Shown: positions 1 through 12,422, numbered from the stretch's first letter. The stretch is 64,000 nt of DNA from Prunus persica (GCF_000346465.2 NC_034009.1:22676709-22740708); one strand, 5' to 3'. The notes: generated by a model not told the origin, from the letters alone. Translations and numbers: made by a program.

Positions 1-91
1 TCTTTCTTGATCTGTGAAGTTTTTTTTGGGTCTAAATAATCAATGAAGTTCTATCCGCGTAAACTGATCATTTTCTACTTTTTCTGTGCAG

Positions 92-1441
92 TCTGCCAAG
101 AGATGCCTAGTGCTGGTGGTGGCAACTGGGTTGCTGTTTATCCTTCTGCAACCACCGATCCCAGTATCATGGACATACCGGTCTGACCTAATTAAAGCTG
201 CTCGGCAGACTGCTGATGACATCTCCATATATGGCTTTGTGGCACAAAAGCCTATGTGGCCATCATGGCTTCTTATTGTGGCAATCCTGCTTACTCTAGC
301 AGCTGTTACATCTGTCATACCCATTAAATACATGGTTGAGTTGAGAGTGTTTTATTCCATAGCTATGGGTATTGCTCTAGGTATCTACATATCTTCTGAG
401 TACTTCCTTCAGACAGCTTTCCTACATGTTCTCATTGTTGTCACCATGATCTGTGCTTCTGTGTTTGTGGTTTTCACCCATTTTCCATCTGCCTCAAGTA
501 CAAAGCTGCTTCCTTGGGTGTTTGCTTTACTGGTAGCTCTCTTCCCTGTGACATATCTTTTGGAGGGCCAAGTGAGAATTAAAATGATCCTCGGAGATAA
601 TGGATTTGGAGATATGGGAGAAGAAGAGAAGAAGCTCACAACTCTATTTGCTGTTGAGGGGGCAAGGACATCTCTTCTCGGTCTTTATGCTGCAATTTTT
701 ATGCTGATAGCTCTGGAGATAAAGTTTGAACTTGCCTCATTAATGAGGGAAAAGGCTACTGAAAGGACTGGAATCAGGCATAGTCAATCAGGTCAAAGCA
801 CCTCGACTAGCTTTGCTTCAAGAATGAGATTTATGCAACAGCGTAGGGCTTCTACTGTCGCATCCTTCACAATCAAGAGAATGTCTGCTGAGGGAGCCTG
901 GATGCCAGCAGTTGGTAATGTTGCTACTGTGATGTGCTTTGCAATATGCCTCATCTTGAATGTCAATCTCACAGGTGGCTCAAATCGTGCAATATTCTTC
1001 CTGGCACCAATTTTGCTGCTTCTCAACCAGGACGCTGATTTTGTTGCTGGATTTGGGGACAAGCAAAGGTATTTCCCTGTTGCAATAGTGATAACGGGCT
1101 ACCTAGTCCTGACTGCCCTCTATGGCATATGGGAAGACATCTGGCATGGCAACGCGGGTTGGGGCTTGGAAATTGGTGGTCCGGATTGGTTCTTTGCTGT
1201 CAAGAATTTGGCTCTCCTCGTTCTTACATTCCCCAGCCATATCCTTTTCAACAAGTTTGTGTGGACTTGCACAAAGCAGACGGACTCAATGCCCTTGATA
1301 ACCATGCCCCTTAATCTGCCATCTATCATAATAACAGACGTGCTGAAGATTAGGATATTAGGGCTCTTAGGAATTATTTATTCCCTGGCCCAGTATCTAA
1401 TATCTAGACAGCAGTACATCTCAGGATTAAAGTATATTTAG
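92..1441 (+). CDS. NEF1: NEF1 (No Exine Formation 1), last coding exon, 5' part outside window
   Basis: The frame opens right after an acceptor (AG at 90-91, behind a T-rich tract) and runs 449 codons to TAG at 1439-1441. The protein is rich in long hydrophobic segments (about ten likely membrane spans) separated by one basic/serine-rich loop near residues 205-270, and ends QQYISGLKYI. I recognise this as the C-terminal part of the plant NEF1 family (Arabidopsis At5g13390, roughly 1,100 residues), so about 60% of the protein lies upstream of the window. The family is known as a polytopic, plastid-associated membrane protein needed for primexine and exine formation in pollen. Nothing in this exon looks damaged. 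The nearby NPF6.1-like gene repeats the Arabidopsis gene order, which supports the call. Confidence 0.85.
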   Translation, partial: SAKRCLVLVVATGLLFILLQPPIPVSWTYRSDLIKAARQTADDISIYGFVAQKPMWPSWLLIVAILLTLAAVTSVIPIKYMVELRVFYSIAMGIALGIYISSEYFLQTAFLHVLIVVTMICASVFVVFTHFPSASSTKLLPWVFALLVALFPVTYLLEGQVRIKMILGDNGFGDMGEEEKKLTTLFAVEGARTSLLGLYAAIFMLIALEIKFELASLMREKATERTGIRHSQSGQSTSTSFASRMRFMQQRRASTVASFTIKRMSAEGAWMPAVGNVATVMCFAICLILNVNLTGGSNRAIFFLAPILLLLNQDADFVAGFGDKQRYFPVAIVITGYLVLTALYGIWEDIWHGNAGWGLEIGGPDWFFAVKNLALLVLTFPSHILFNKFVWTCTKQTDSMPLITMPLNLPSIIITDVLKIRILGLLGIIYSLAQYLISRQQYISGLKYI

Positions 1442-2689
1442 ACAAACACACACTCTGTACAATATGTTTTAGCAATTTTCAGATCAGGAGTGAAAGTTCA
1501 GGTTTGTTTCTCACTTCTTTTCACCTGTTCTTACCTTTGTTTGGGATTTTGCGTGCGCTGATTTGCCTGAACTGTCATCTGCCTCTTGAGTCATCACAAC
1601 CAGTAAATTCCCAATTTGGCCATGCAGCAAGAAGGTGCTAATTATTTGATCACCTCATATGACCCACATTGAATGCCCTTGCATCTGGCCAGACTGTAAC
1701 ATGCATTTAGACATATAAAATGACATGGGATATTTGCTCCGAATTACCAGCTTCAGCAAAGTCTGATGCTGTGCACTGCCGACCCAATGTGTAGAAACTT
1801 GTTATGATATTTGCCTTTGAGTAGTGCAGGTATGAATTGTTGAGCCCTTACCAGGGAAATTATTATTCCTGCTGCAGAAATAGTCTGACATTGTTGTAGA
1901 CTTAGTATTGTTGTTAAGTTCTAAACTCTCATAAGTTGAAATGTGCTTGTTGGAGATAATGGGATACATATTGCGTTTTGCGAATACATGGAAGGGGTAA
2001 AGAAAAACAGCAAGTACCCATAAAATCCCAAAATGACTGAATGATTTTACTTACCCACCAAAAGTAGCCAGTCTAGCATGAACACTCTCTTTCGGAACGG
2101 CATCGACTTTCATTTATTGCCTTAGCATCACCTGACTCTAGATCCTTGCATGACCCATGAACTTCGTTGCAAAAATTGTTTCTTTCACCATATGAATCTG
2201 AAGTAGCTTAATAGAATTTTCCAAATTTGATGAGAAGTGCTAAAACAATAATTTTCAGAGGCACCAACCTTTTTCGAACATATAAATCTGAAGTAGCTTA
2301 ATAGAATTTGCTACACCTGGTGCCAGTGGCAGCTGTGGTTAATCATTCACTCGAGGTTGTGATGAAAAGAACCAGGAAAAAAAGGATTCTCAGAGGAACA
2401 TTTCGATTGTTTTACAGAAACTTGTAGTGTGCAAATTTTTTGGGTCAAACTTGCAGAAACTCTCCATTGCTCAGATTCACTGTGTTTTGGGTCAAATTTT
2501 TTTTACTAACCAAACCCCCAAAAAATAAATAAATAAAGGACACACACGGGCCCAATGGGCTTTACTATGCACACCCAAACTAGAGCCACGTCACCTCATT
2601 TTACTTACACTTGGATATTGGATGATACAAATGAAATCAAGAAGAAAACCGTCACCTACCACACGCGTCCTTCCCTTCTTTAAACAACA
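1442..2689. other. Spacer: NEF1 3' region, then promoter of the next gene
   Basis: No credible coding frame on either strand. The first few hundred bases are presumably NEF1 3' UTR. A short A-rich tract lies near 2516-2537, and the last ~100 bases before the ATG at 2690 probably hold the start site of the next gene. A sequence around 2196-2220 (ATGAATCTGAAGTAGCTTAATAG and following) recurs almost unchanged at about 2282-2308, a short direct duplication. Confidence 0.5.
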
Positions 2690-3894
2690 ATGATTTCTTC
2701 AGTGGCCAAAGCCATCACCACCACCTCCTCCGTCGCAATCCTCCTCCTCATCCTCCTCACTGCCTCTCTTTGCAACTCAACGATTTCAGACGAAGACCCA
2801 TCGCCAACCCCATGGCCCCACCAATTCCACTCCATTTTGGTGATGAACTACACCGGAACGCTCCAGCTGATCGACCTCTGGTACGACTGGCCCAACGGTC
2901 GAAACTTCAACATCATCCAGCACCAGCTGGGTTCGGTCCTCTACGACCTCGAGTGGAACAATGGGACCTCCTTCTTCTACACATTGGACTCCGCCAGAGA
3001 GTGCAGAACCGTCCAGATAGAAGTGGGTATTCTCCGACCCGACTGGCTCGACGGAGCCAAGTATCTGGGTCGCCGACACGTGGATGGGTTCCTTTGCGAT
3101 GTTTGGGAGAAGGCCGACTTCATTTCGTATTATGAGGATGTTGCTACCAAGAGGCCTGTCCATTGGGTCTTTTACACAGGTGTGATGACACACACTAATA
3201 AACTAATAATTTCTCTTTGCAATTTCTAACTTGTTTCATTCTGTTTCAATAATTAATTAGTTCATATGCCACTATTAGTCTAATCTAATTTACGGAGAAG
3301 TGAAGAGAATTCGAACTTGAATGCAAGGGTGGGCTCACTGCCTAACCCACTTCTGCAATTATATTATATATAAGGGCTTTTGACTGAAGTTGTCCTCCAA
3401 ACTCAACTATTGCTATTGCTCGAGTATCATTTTGTTTCATGAACTAACCTTTTCATTTTGGATCAAAAAGCACCTCATGGAAGCTGCAAACAGGATTTCT
3501 CTTCGATTTTGCTGTGAAGGAATGGACACAGTTGGAGGACTATTGAAATGAAAAATTTAGTTCATGAATCAAAATGATACTCGAGCAATAGATGGGGAAC
3601 ATTTTCGGTCAAAAACCCTATATATAAGAACATGTTTGCAAATTGAAATTTTCTTGTTCCTCTATCATAATGTGAAATCAATATTGTGCAGGGAGGGAGG
3701 CGCATGTGATGACATTTGAGGTTGGGGCAGTGCTTGAGGATGCCAAATGGCAAGCCCCTGTATACTGCTTTGATAAGAAAACTGAAACTCACCCACAACC
3801 AGAACCAGAAGCAGAGTTTTCCATCACTGGTGGTGGTGCTTCTTCAATGGTTGGATTTCTCAGAGGTTCAAATCAATTGGGATTCAATATGTAA
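2690..3894 (+). CDS. Secreted protein of the At4g14100-like family (two exons)
   Basis: Exon 1 is 2690-3179 and exon 2 is 3692-3894; donor GT at 3180 and acceptor AG at 3690-3691 join in phase to give 230 residues. Residues about 13-28 are strongly hydrophobic and leucine-rich, a likely signal peptide, so the protein probably enters the secretory pathway. Family landmarks are the segment PWPHQFHS near residue 41, [15 protein letters not shown] near residue 62, and the exon-2 segment [17 protein letters not shown] match this from memory to the plant family called 'uncharacterized protein At4g14100-like'; Arabidopsis annotation mentions glycosyl transfer, but I see no glycosyltransferase motif and assign no reaction. 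The intron holds a MITE (3374-3618). The ATG at 2690 is chosen because it starts the signal-peptide-like segment. Confidence 0.8.
3374..3618. mobile_element. Mutator-type MITE in the intron of the At4g14100-like gene
   Basis: The 245-bp element starts GGGCTTTTGACTGAAG and ends in the inverted equivalent (CTTCGG-like, GGTCAAAAACCC). It is flanked on both sides by the same 9 bases TATATATAA (3365-3373 and 3619-3627). Inner inverted repeats include the motif TTGCTCGAGTATCATTTTG and its complement. A 9-bp target duplication with inverted ends is the mark of Mutator-class elements. It lies within the intron and leaves both splice borders intact. Confidence 0.8.
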
Positions 3895-4900
3895 TGCTGT
3901 TTGTTCTGTAATTTCCTTCTCTTTTGTTCCCCTGTGATCTGATGGTACTCCTTTCCTGTATATATAAAAATAAATTATCTTATAGTTAATTAAGCTATGC
4001 AGCATTGAATCGATTTCGACTTTAGTTTTTAAGGGGTATTGAGTCACCCTCATCTTATTATTTGGCCAAGTGTAATCTGGACATCAAGCCTATGAAATCA
4101 GTATTCTATTGTCGTGGTTTTGTACCTAATCCGTTCAATGAATGTTAGTTTATCATATCTAGCTACCTAAAGAAAACAACTCATTCCAATCCATCCTTCT
4201 ATTCAATGTTTTATATTCTATAGTATTGACGATTTTTGTTTCTTTCAATCTTTTTTTACTTACCTGAGAAACGAACTGGTTATTGGTCTCGTAGTATTTC
4301 TCTTCTCAATTTTCAAGTGTCAATCCCTAGTTTTTTGTTGCATTACGAGTCACGATCACATTTTTTTGCCTTATTTTCTTAAATGTTATGTGTTAATAAA
4401 TTTTTATCACAAGGCTGGTCCCTAGTGAGTTAATAATATGCGGCGTTTAAAATCAAATGTAAGATCTGCAAATTTCACACTTACATACGTATTTTCACGT
4501 GCAATATATATTTTGTGTGTGCTTATTTTTCAACAATACACATAACTAATTATTAAAGTATTTTTTGAAAATTACAAATAAAAATTATTATGTGTGTGCT
4601 TATTTTTTGAAAATTACAAATAAAATTTATTAAAGTAATTGCGTATCGTATTTTTATATAAAAAAATATCAAATGTATGTATTTTATGAGGTATTATTCT
4701 AGATCCGTATTTTACTAATTATGGCTGGTCCCTATACATTTCACCCATGAGTCATGATGACTGAAAATCCGTAGAATCGCTGTGTGTATATGGTAGAAAT
4801 ACTAAAGAGCAGAGTAAAGAAGCTTCTCAATTTCATCATAAATAATCTTTTCCGCTGTTTGAGGCTTTAAGCCTACCACTCTATAATGTTCCCAAAACCA
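3895..4900. other. AT-rich intergenic spacer
   Basis: Starts with the 3' UTR of the At4g14100-like gene. From about 4440 to 4720 the sequence is very AT-rich, with a short internal duplication (TATGTGTGTGCTTATTTTT-like, near 4510 and 4590). No coding frame or RNA gene seen. Confidence 0.5.
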
Positions 4901-5536
4901 GAAAACCATTTGCGTGGACTCTCAAGTCTCCGTCTTCCCTAAGCCCTACCTTACTTTCTTCTGATCAGACGATCTTCATCGCTCGCAATCTAATCGCTTA
5001 TCCACAGCAAAACACAAGGTACGCTGCCGCTCTGAATTTTTAACTTTACTTGCTTTCCCAATTGAAAACCCTAGAAATTTCTGGGTTTCTACTGCAATTC
5101 TTGAAAATTTCGTATGCAAGGTTCAGTAATGTAAATGAATAATCAATTTTCAGCTAAAACTATGTCTGGATCATCGTAAGTGTCAAAGATTGATGCTTTT
5201 CTTTTTATATTATGTAATGTATACGCATGGGTGCATTTGGGGGTCTCTCAATTGGGGGCTTCTCAGCTTGAAGGCTACTGAAGTGGGTATTTATTATTGT
5301 TCCCACACCATCAACAGATTTGACGGTGTGGGAAGAGAAAAGCAAGGATTTTGTCTTCTTCCCTGTGCTGTATTTATCTTATTTTTTGGCATCACTCAGT
5401 ATTTTGCTGACATTTGAAGAGATTGAACTCCAGGAACTCATATACATTGGAGGAGACGCCTTGGTGATGAAAGTATAGTATTTGTCTTTGCAATTCGTTT
5501 CGTGGACCCTTTGGTATTTATTGGAAAAGCATAGAG
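4901..5536 (+). promoter_or_regulatory. Probable 5' UTR exons and leader introns of the RING gene
   Basis: A pyrimidine-rich leader around 4920-5018 ends at a clean donor (ACACAAG|GTACGC, GT at 5019). An acceptor follows at 5152-5153 (TTTTCAG) and a second donor-like site at about 5175 (TCATC|GTAAGTG). The coding start at 5537 is thus probably preceded by one or two non-coding exons, as in many plant RING genes. Exact exon edges are inferred. Confidence 0.4.
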
Positions 5537-6545
5537 ATGGGTGCTCTTTGCTGCTGTCCTTGTAGTGAGGACTTTGAAGAATATGCTCTTCCAAGCAATT
5601 CAGTATATAGGCATTGCACATGCCTAAGATACTTCTTCCATCAGTTATTCAGTGGGTATAGTGCACCGTTTCAAAGGCTTGATGGACGGCCACCTTCATC
5701 ACCTCTCCCAGGAGCTACTTTGGTATCATCCGGAGTAGGCACAACACTCCCGAATAATTCCTTGAACGATACTCAGCTCTCAGTGTCCAGGCCATCACCC
5801 TTTGATGCTGATCAAAGATACTCGCGTTTGCAGCGTGATGGATTGGTCTCTAGGCGCGATAAGTCAATGACTCATTTGCAAGAAGATGCGCAACAACTGA
5901 GAAGAGGCAGTTCTGGCACAGAGTCCCTGGGTTTTGGGAAGAAATGGAATGGAGATGATAATGAAGAAGATTGTAAGTTTGGCCAATCTGAGACCTCGGA
6001 AAAGGTTTTGGCAACAAAACTGGCATATGGACTAACTTTCGTGCAACCCTCATCTGAAGATGAAGATGTTTGCCCTACATGCCTGGATGGTAATCTAAAT
6101 ATGCAAATGTCATAGGATAGCTAATAACCAGTGGGCATTGCTAGTATATGGTTTAAGTTATCATTGTGGAGTCATAATATATGTTGATGCTGCAAAATAT
6201 AAAGATCGTCTTGCTTGAATGGTTCTTTCCTATATTGATAATAGTTAATTTATTTCCTTGCAGAATACACTACAGAAAATCCTAAAATCACAACAAGATG
6301 TTCTCACCATTTTCACCTTGGCTGTATTTATGAATGGTTGGAAAGAAGCGAGAGCTGTCCAATTTGTGGCAAGGTAAGCTGGACTGTGAAATGTAGTATA
6401 GATCAATTATATCTCTTATGAACTGTGCGCCCATAGCATTTTGCATCTTACATTATCTAAATTAAGAGTAGACTTCCTGAGTAATTCATATTTTGACTGT
6501 TAATTTCTGGATTGTCAGGAAATGGAGTTCTGTGAAAGCCCTTAA
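5537..6545 (+). CDS. RING-H2 E3 ubiquitin ligase, At3g02290-like (three exons)
   Basis: Exons 5537-6089, 6264-6373 and 6519-6545 join with GT-AG borders to 229 residues ending EMEFCESP. The N-terminus MGALCCCPC has Gly2 and a cysteine cluster, candidates for N-myristoylation and palmitoylation, so membrane attachment is likely. The middle (about 45-170) is polar and serine-rich, probably disordered. The RING-H2 finger spans residues about 180-220: CPTC, then C-S-H, H-x2-H, H-x2-C, ten residues, CPIC; all eight zinc ligands are present and the exon 1/2 junction cuts through the finger. Length and layout match the plant family labelled 'E3 ubiquitin-protein ligase At3g02290-like' (about 230 aa). 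The expected activity is ubiquitin transfer from an E2; substrates are not inferable. Confidence 0.85.
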
Positions 6546-7554
6546 CTTTTCTCTCTGATTTCAAAGCAATAGAGCAAATATATATGGAGCGGCTATGAGT
6601 TTCTGTAAATAAAAGTTGTCATGTTTATAAAGGGTTGCATAGAGGGAAGCAATTGTTCATTTTGTGTCACTAGTTTGTAATACTTGTGGTGTTTCTCCAT
6701 GCTTCATGGCTGGTTATCTTACTTGTTGTATAGAACCTCCACAGATCTGTGTGGAACCATATTAAGTGGTTGTAACATAATTGTTATGAAAACATCTGAA
6801 GGGCTCACGCCATCCATTTCTTTCTTGCTTGTACTGCTTGATTTTACATGAAAAAAAAGGTGCAAGAGTTATTTCACCCTTTACTTTCCCACAGCTGTTT
6901 GTCTCAGATCTGTTTTGTTGATTTTGATAGTATCATTGACATTGCAAGCTATGTTTGTGATCCTTAGGGTGTAGTTATCTTTTTGGTCTGCACAAGCTCC
7001 AAGTATGGCATTTGAGCACAAACATAACATATGGTTACAAATAGATTGTTTAGCTGATCAAAGTTTTAGGTACCAGTGGCCCTGCCAATTTAATGATACT
7101 TTCCCATAATCAAGTAGCTGTCCTATAAATCTTGTAGACAATGGTAGGTTTCTTGTTTCTTGTTTCTTTTGCTTTGTAATGCACACCAAATTTTAGCTGT
7201 AATTCTGTACTTAAAAAGGTGGGTGGACAGCAGTGAATTGAATGTGATTGGTCCATTGGACCAACCAATCTTTAAGGGGGATTGGTTCATCCTCCTACCC
7301 TTACTCCTATAGTTATATGCACTTCAAATTGAATATTTTGTGAAAGCCAAGTAACCTTTTGGTGACATAGTGACAAATAGATGCAAGTACAACTTGTTGC
7401 CAAATAACCAACCTATGATGCTAAACACAAACTGTAATTCCTGCTTGCTTAAACACTTGCTTACATGTAAATCTGAGTTTTTTTTTCTTACAAGCAGCAA
7501 AATTAAAAGCTAGGAATATAGTGGGAAAATGACATTTCATCCCATTAATGCTAT
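6546..7554. other. Shared 3' region between convergent RING and NPF genes
   Basis: About 1 kb between two convergent stop codons, holding both 3' UTRs. No coding frame, repeat border or RNA gene was recognised. Confidence 0.5.
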
Positions 7555-9950
7555 CTATCCACTGAGGGATTGTTCTTTTATGTTGGCTAGAATCTGCTTC
7601 TCCATCTTAACCCCCTGCTCTGTCCTGTACTTGTACCTACGTGCGCAATATAGAAAAACGCAGAAATTGATGACACTCAAAACTGTGAGCAGCCAGTAAA
7701 AATAATCAAATCTGCCAGTGTTAATGTTCTGGGACAGCCAAGATGGCTTCTCTGAGCTTCCTGTGACAGATTTGATGATGCTGTTCAATATACTGGCTGC
7801 GAAGCAACCTAAACCCCCGGCTAGAGCAGCGTAAGCGGAGCCTATACTTTTCATGGCATCTGGGGCTTCTTCATATAGAAATTCTAGCAGCCCCACTACG
7901 CAAAACACTTCAGCTATGCCAATGAGGCAATATTGGATCAACAACCAGAATGCACTGAAGTCTGACATTGCACTTAAGAAACTACCCTCATATCCATGCT
8001 CTATTGCATAATTTCTTCGGTACCTTTCGAAAATTGCAGCCCATGCCACAGATAGGATTGAGACTGCCAAGCCTATGCCCACTCTCTGAAGCTGAGAAGC
8101 TCCATGAGGGTGACCGGTGATGCGCCGGGACAGCGGGACAAATGTAGAGTAATAGAGGGACAGTATAAGAAATATGCTGAGGCCAGGAAACACTGGCATG
8201 CATGTTACTGGGAGTTTAAGTTGACCCATATGGGTGTTTAAAGTGTATGCCTGCTGGACTGAGAGAGTCAGATACTCTGTCAAGACTGCACTCAGCATTA
8301 TTGTGCAAGCTGGTATTGGAATAAGTTTCAAAAGGATCTTGACTTCCTCTACTTGAGTCACAGTGCAAAGCCTCCAAGGACTTGGGTCTACACCATCCTC
8401 CTTCAACTGCAGAGCTGCTTTGTCCAAACATCTGCAACACAGAAAACATCAGATGTTATACAACAGAGGTGACGGAACATAATAATAAGTTTTGCTTTGA
8501 AAAGCCAAAAGTAGGATTTAGTGTGGAACAAACAAGGAATTAAAATGATCTCACATATCTAACTCAGAAAGAGTAGTAAAAAGTAAACGAAAAGATACCT
8601 AAAATCGTTGGTGTGAGCTATCTTTCCACTGCCCTTTATAGCAGATTGTTTTCCAGGAACCTCATACAAGCCTATCAACTCACTGCTAGAAAAAGGCGCG
8701 TTCCTTTTCCTGTATGCAGCCACCAGAACTTGAGCAACGCGCGTTAGAGGGCTGCCTCCTGGAAGTCTATGCCTGTATAGAGGGGTACCAACAAAGAATA
8801 CCAAGTTTGATATGCCCATAGCTAATGCCAGTGACCCAAAGGCAAATCCCCAACCAAGTTTGATTTGGATATAGACTACCGCAGTAAAGGCCACAATTGC
8901 CCCAGTGGTGACAGAAAGGTAAAAGAAGTTGAAAAACCTATCCAGGTGAGACTTATAATCTTTACTTCTTTCATCAAACTGGTCTGCCCCAAAAGAAGAA
9001 ACGCATGGCCTTATACCAGCAGCTCCAAATCCAGTTATGTAGAGAACAGTGTAGAGGTACGTCATCTGCCATGGTTTTGCAGGCTCACACTCGCCCAAAA
9101 GGAGGGCCAGCTGATCACAATGGTCTTGTTTTGGCGCCAAAATGTCCATTGTAGCACATAAGGTTATTCCTGTCAAGCCCTCCATGAAAACAAATAGAGA
9201 AAGAAAAATGTGGAAATTATCAGCTCACTATTGAGTTTAATTGAAGACAACATAGCAAGACCAGTATATAGAACTCTGTAGCTTCAGCATATGATTGGAA
9301 AAGTAATTAACTTGTTAACATTTCATATGTTCATATATGGCTACCTACCGCAAGGTATATGGTTGTGAAGATTGCTATTGTCCGATATCGGCCAAGATAT
9401 GCATCAGCCAGAAACCCACCAAGGACAGAGGAAGCTTGTGATATTCCAAGGAAATTGTTAACCGCATTTGATGAACTGCTGAAGGGCCTATGCATAACAT
9501 AGATCATGAAGGCCACCATGTTAACTGAGAGACCGAAATAAGCCATTCTCTCTGCCATTTCATTTCCTGGACAAATTAAAAGTACTTTGATTGTGATCAA
9601 TGCAATCTATTGGACTAAGCTGGAAGAGGATACTGATTTCTTTTCCTCAACTTTGGAAGCAACCGAATTAAGAACTATACAGAAACAAAATATGAAAATT
9701 ATGCTTATTTACCGAATATGAAGAAGGCAGCAATCCAACCACCCGTTTTTGAAAGATCAGCAATAGGTTTGCCATGGATATTAACTGGTGTAGTTCCTCC
9801 AGTATAACCCCGTCCGAAAGCCGTCCGTCTGTCATCGGATTCAATGAAGTAAAGTCCAAGCTTCTTTCTGTGATTTGAGTCAGGATTTCCATCTAAACTA
9901 GCTGGTGTCACTAGCCCTCCTTCAGGTGACTTAATTTCTCTGGTTCCCAT
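7555..9950 (-). CDS. NPF6.1: NPF6.1-like NRT1/PTR family proton-coupled transporter (four exons)
   Basis: Exons on the minus strand are 9950-9713, 9566-9349, 9179-8599 and 8431-7555; all junctions are GT-AG and in phase, giving 637 residues. The start MGTREIKSPEGG follows a 5'-UTR acceptor 11 bases upstream. The protein has the multi-span layout of the family: the proton-coupling ExxER motif as EMAER at the start of the first membrane segment (exon 1/2 junction, GNEMAERMAYFG), the FGADQFDE segment in exon 3, the DFRCLDKAAL segment after the central loop, and about twelve hydrophobic spans. The likely role is proton-driven import of nitrate, peptides or other small substrates at a membrane; the substrate cannot be read from sequence. 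I assign subgroup 6.1 from the N-terminal sequence and from linkage to NEF1 as in Arabidopsis (At5g13390-At5g13400). No damage is seen. Confidence 0.87.
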
Positions 9951-10736
9951 TTTATAACTCCCTGCAGGAATCCCCAACAACCACAATATTTTTATGGTAT
10001 ATGCTTTATATACAATGAGTATCAAAACTCTAAAGTAGGTTTACACAACAAAAAAAAATGAAGAGTTTCTTGTGAACAACAAAGATGAAATCATGAAACT
10101 CTAGAGCTTAGAACAGAGCAATTTCTTCACACCTAAAATACTATAATCCTCCACTTAGAGAAGCAAGCAATCTATGGTAACTTGAAAATACAGAGTTTTG
10201 GGAACACTCTGAAATCTTTTCCATTTTCTAGGGGAGTGGATTACAGAGAAGGGACAGAACATGTGAATATGTGACGCATGGTCTCCAAACCCTTTGAAAC
10301 TAATCATCAATTCTACTCACAAACAAATGGAACGACAAAGAACAAACAAAGTACTACTATAAAAAAATCATATACGGCTGATTCATTGTCATACAGAGGG
10401 CATGTTATGCATGATCTCTGAACTGTTGAGCTTGCAAAGTCCTACATATTTCATGAACAACCAATTTAAAAACAGAAAAGAACACACCCCCCACACATGC
10501 TCATAAGAATCATACCCTGATTTTAATTCCCACCCTTATGCGCACATGAGGAACTGTCTGAAAGATTGAAGCTTGAAACTGTGTAGATAGAAAGAATTAA
10601 CCTTGTGGGTTTGCGAGTGATGAGATTTTAGACCAAAAAGGGAAGCGGCAATAATAAAGGAGATCCAACCAACACGTGAAGATCTATAGAAATGGATCCA
10701 AAGGCAATAAATGGTACTAAAAAGATTTGAAATAAA

Positions 10737-10783
<47 letters not shown>

Positions 10784-10870
10784 GAGGATGCATTTAATGG
10801 CCAACTGTGTTGGTGGTTGTGGGTGAAACAGCCACACTGCAATTGCTGCTGAATGAGAGGACGTACAGCT
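9951..10870 (-). promoter_or_regulatory. 5' UTR, leader intron and promoter of the NPF6.1-like gene
   Basis: On the minus strand a consensus acceptor (CCTGCAG, AG at 9963-9962) lies just before the ATG, so the leader is split by an intron. A pure CT tract (GA on the plus strand, 10742-10780) lies where the leader exon would be; CT microsatellites are common in plant 5' UTRs. No TATA box was assigned with confidence. Confidence 0.4.
10742..10780. repeat. (AG)n microsatellite, 39 bp
   Basis: Uninterrupted AG/CT dinucleotide run in the probable leader of the NPF6.1-like gene. Likely length-polymorphic. Confidence 0.95.
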
Positions 10871-12381
10871 TCATTTTCTCCATATCAATTAAACCCAACT
10901 AGCCTAGTTAGCTTGGTTTTGAATTTGATCACCACCCCCATAGCTTTGAGCTGTACTATCTGGCATTTGAACGTGAAAAATATGGGTAGCCATCGATATC
11001 GTTCGAAGGTGTTGATGTATGGTTAAATGCCGGATGGTCTGCTCTGTTAAGCTGCTTTTTCCTAGTTCACTTTCTGGTCCACCAAACAGGATTTAAGAGT
11101 GGCCAGGTTGTGGGTCAAGTTTCAACTCAATTCAACCGAGTCTTTGTAAAGGAAGATGGAAGTTGAGGATAGGGTTTGATGTGACATCAACAATGAATCA
11201 AATATAAATTCCAAGCAAAAAAAAAAATAAAAATGCAAATAACTCATTCCTTTTATTTTAATCTCTCTACTATCTAGAGCACTCAAAATGGGATCGATCG
11301 AGCTCTCCACTAGGGTGATCAAATTATGAAAGTTTGGAATTGGACCTAATCTAATTGAGTTTCTATCTACCGCTAAATAAATACTTAGGTAAGAAGTCAT
11401 CATCATCCCTGTAAGAAATTTTCAAATACATTTTAAATGTGACTTAACACAATTCGAATTCTTTTTCAGACAGACTCAAGAATGTAATTTATATTTCAAA
11501 TTATTTATTTTTCAATGCCCTACCTAAGATCATTTATAACAAAAATGAGCCAAATCATAAATGAAGAAATCATCTAATTATAATTGAATAAATAGATACA
11601 CACGATTAATTTGATAAAAATACTACAAAAGATTATGATGATAATCAAATAGATGATTGATTTCTCATATTAATGATGATTTTTTTAATATCGTGAATTT
11701 ACATTGTAAGATAGTCCCCAATATGATAATTTGTGTCACGTTAAGTTACATACTGCTTTCGCCTCAATAAAAAAAAAGTTTTTATCAAAACTAACCAAAA
11801 TTTATTCTCTATTTTTATAAATATTAATTTTTATAAAAAAAAATCAAAAATAGCCAAAAACTCAGTTAAATAGACTCAAATGCCCTCAAAACTAAAACCC
11901 ACATAAATCTAAAAACCAAAAAAGTGTTTAGGAGGTTAACTCAAAATCAGAGATGATACTCCAGAAATTTTTTCTTTTTTGGCCAAATAAAAATAAGATA
12001 TGGTAATATCAAGTTTACATCATGTGCGACAACCATGCTGGTCCAACAACATTGTCTCAATTGCACTCCAACTCACCCAAGAAACAAACGCTGCCACCAA
12101 ATAAGCCAACTTTTTGTTTTGATCCTCAAACTTCAAAGATACCCATGGAAACATAGTCCATAAGCCAAAACTAAAACTTTACTATTGGCTTACCAAGAAG
12201 CAGATGACAAACTTCGGATTACAAAATCCAAAATGACAAGATCATGCTATGGATTTGGTTTGGTTGAAAGACAAAGGGGTTGAAAACCTTCAAAATGCTC
12301 ACATCATACACTGGTTCAAATTGCCCTGCGTCCCAAGAGCTAGCTTTGCTGCAAAAGTAATATTAAGTCTTGTTGGGTGTA

Positions 12382-12385
<4 letters not shown>
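10871..12385. other. Intergenic AT-rich DNA, no gene recognised
   Basis: Short frames only, none with family resemblance. AT content rises strongly from 11420 to 11900 with several A-runs. No convincing transposon borders were found. Confidence 0.5.

Positions 12386-12422
<37 letters not shown>
12386..12422. repeat. Poly(T) run, 37 bp
   Basis: Uninterrupted T tract (A tract on the minus strand). It could be the poly(A) tail of a retroposed sequence lying on the minus strand, but no matching retroelement body was recognised next to it. Confidence 0.9.

Noticed and set aside
10536..10793. Minus-strand frame with a serine-leucine repeat
   Set aside because: The repeat is only the translated CT microsatellite; no family-like sequence around it.
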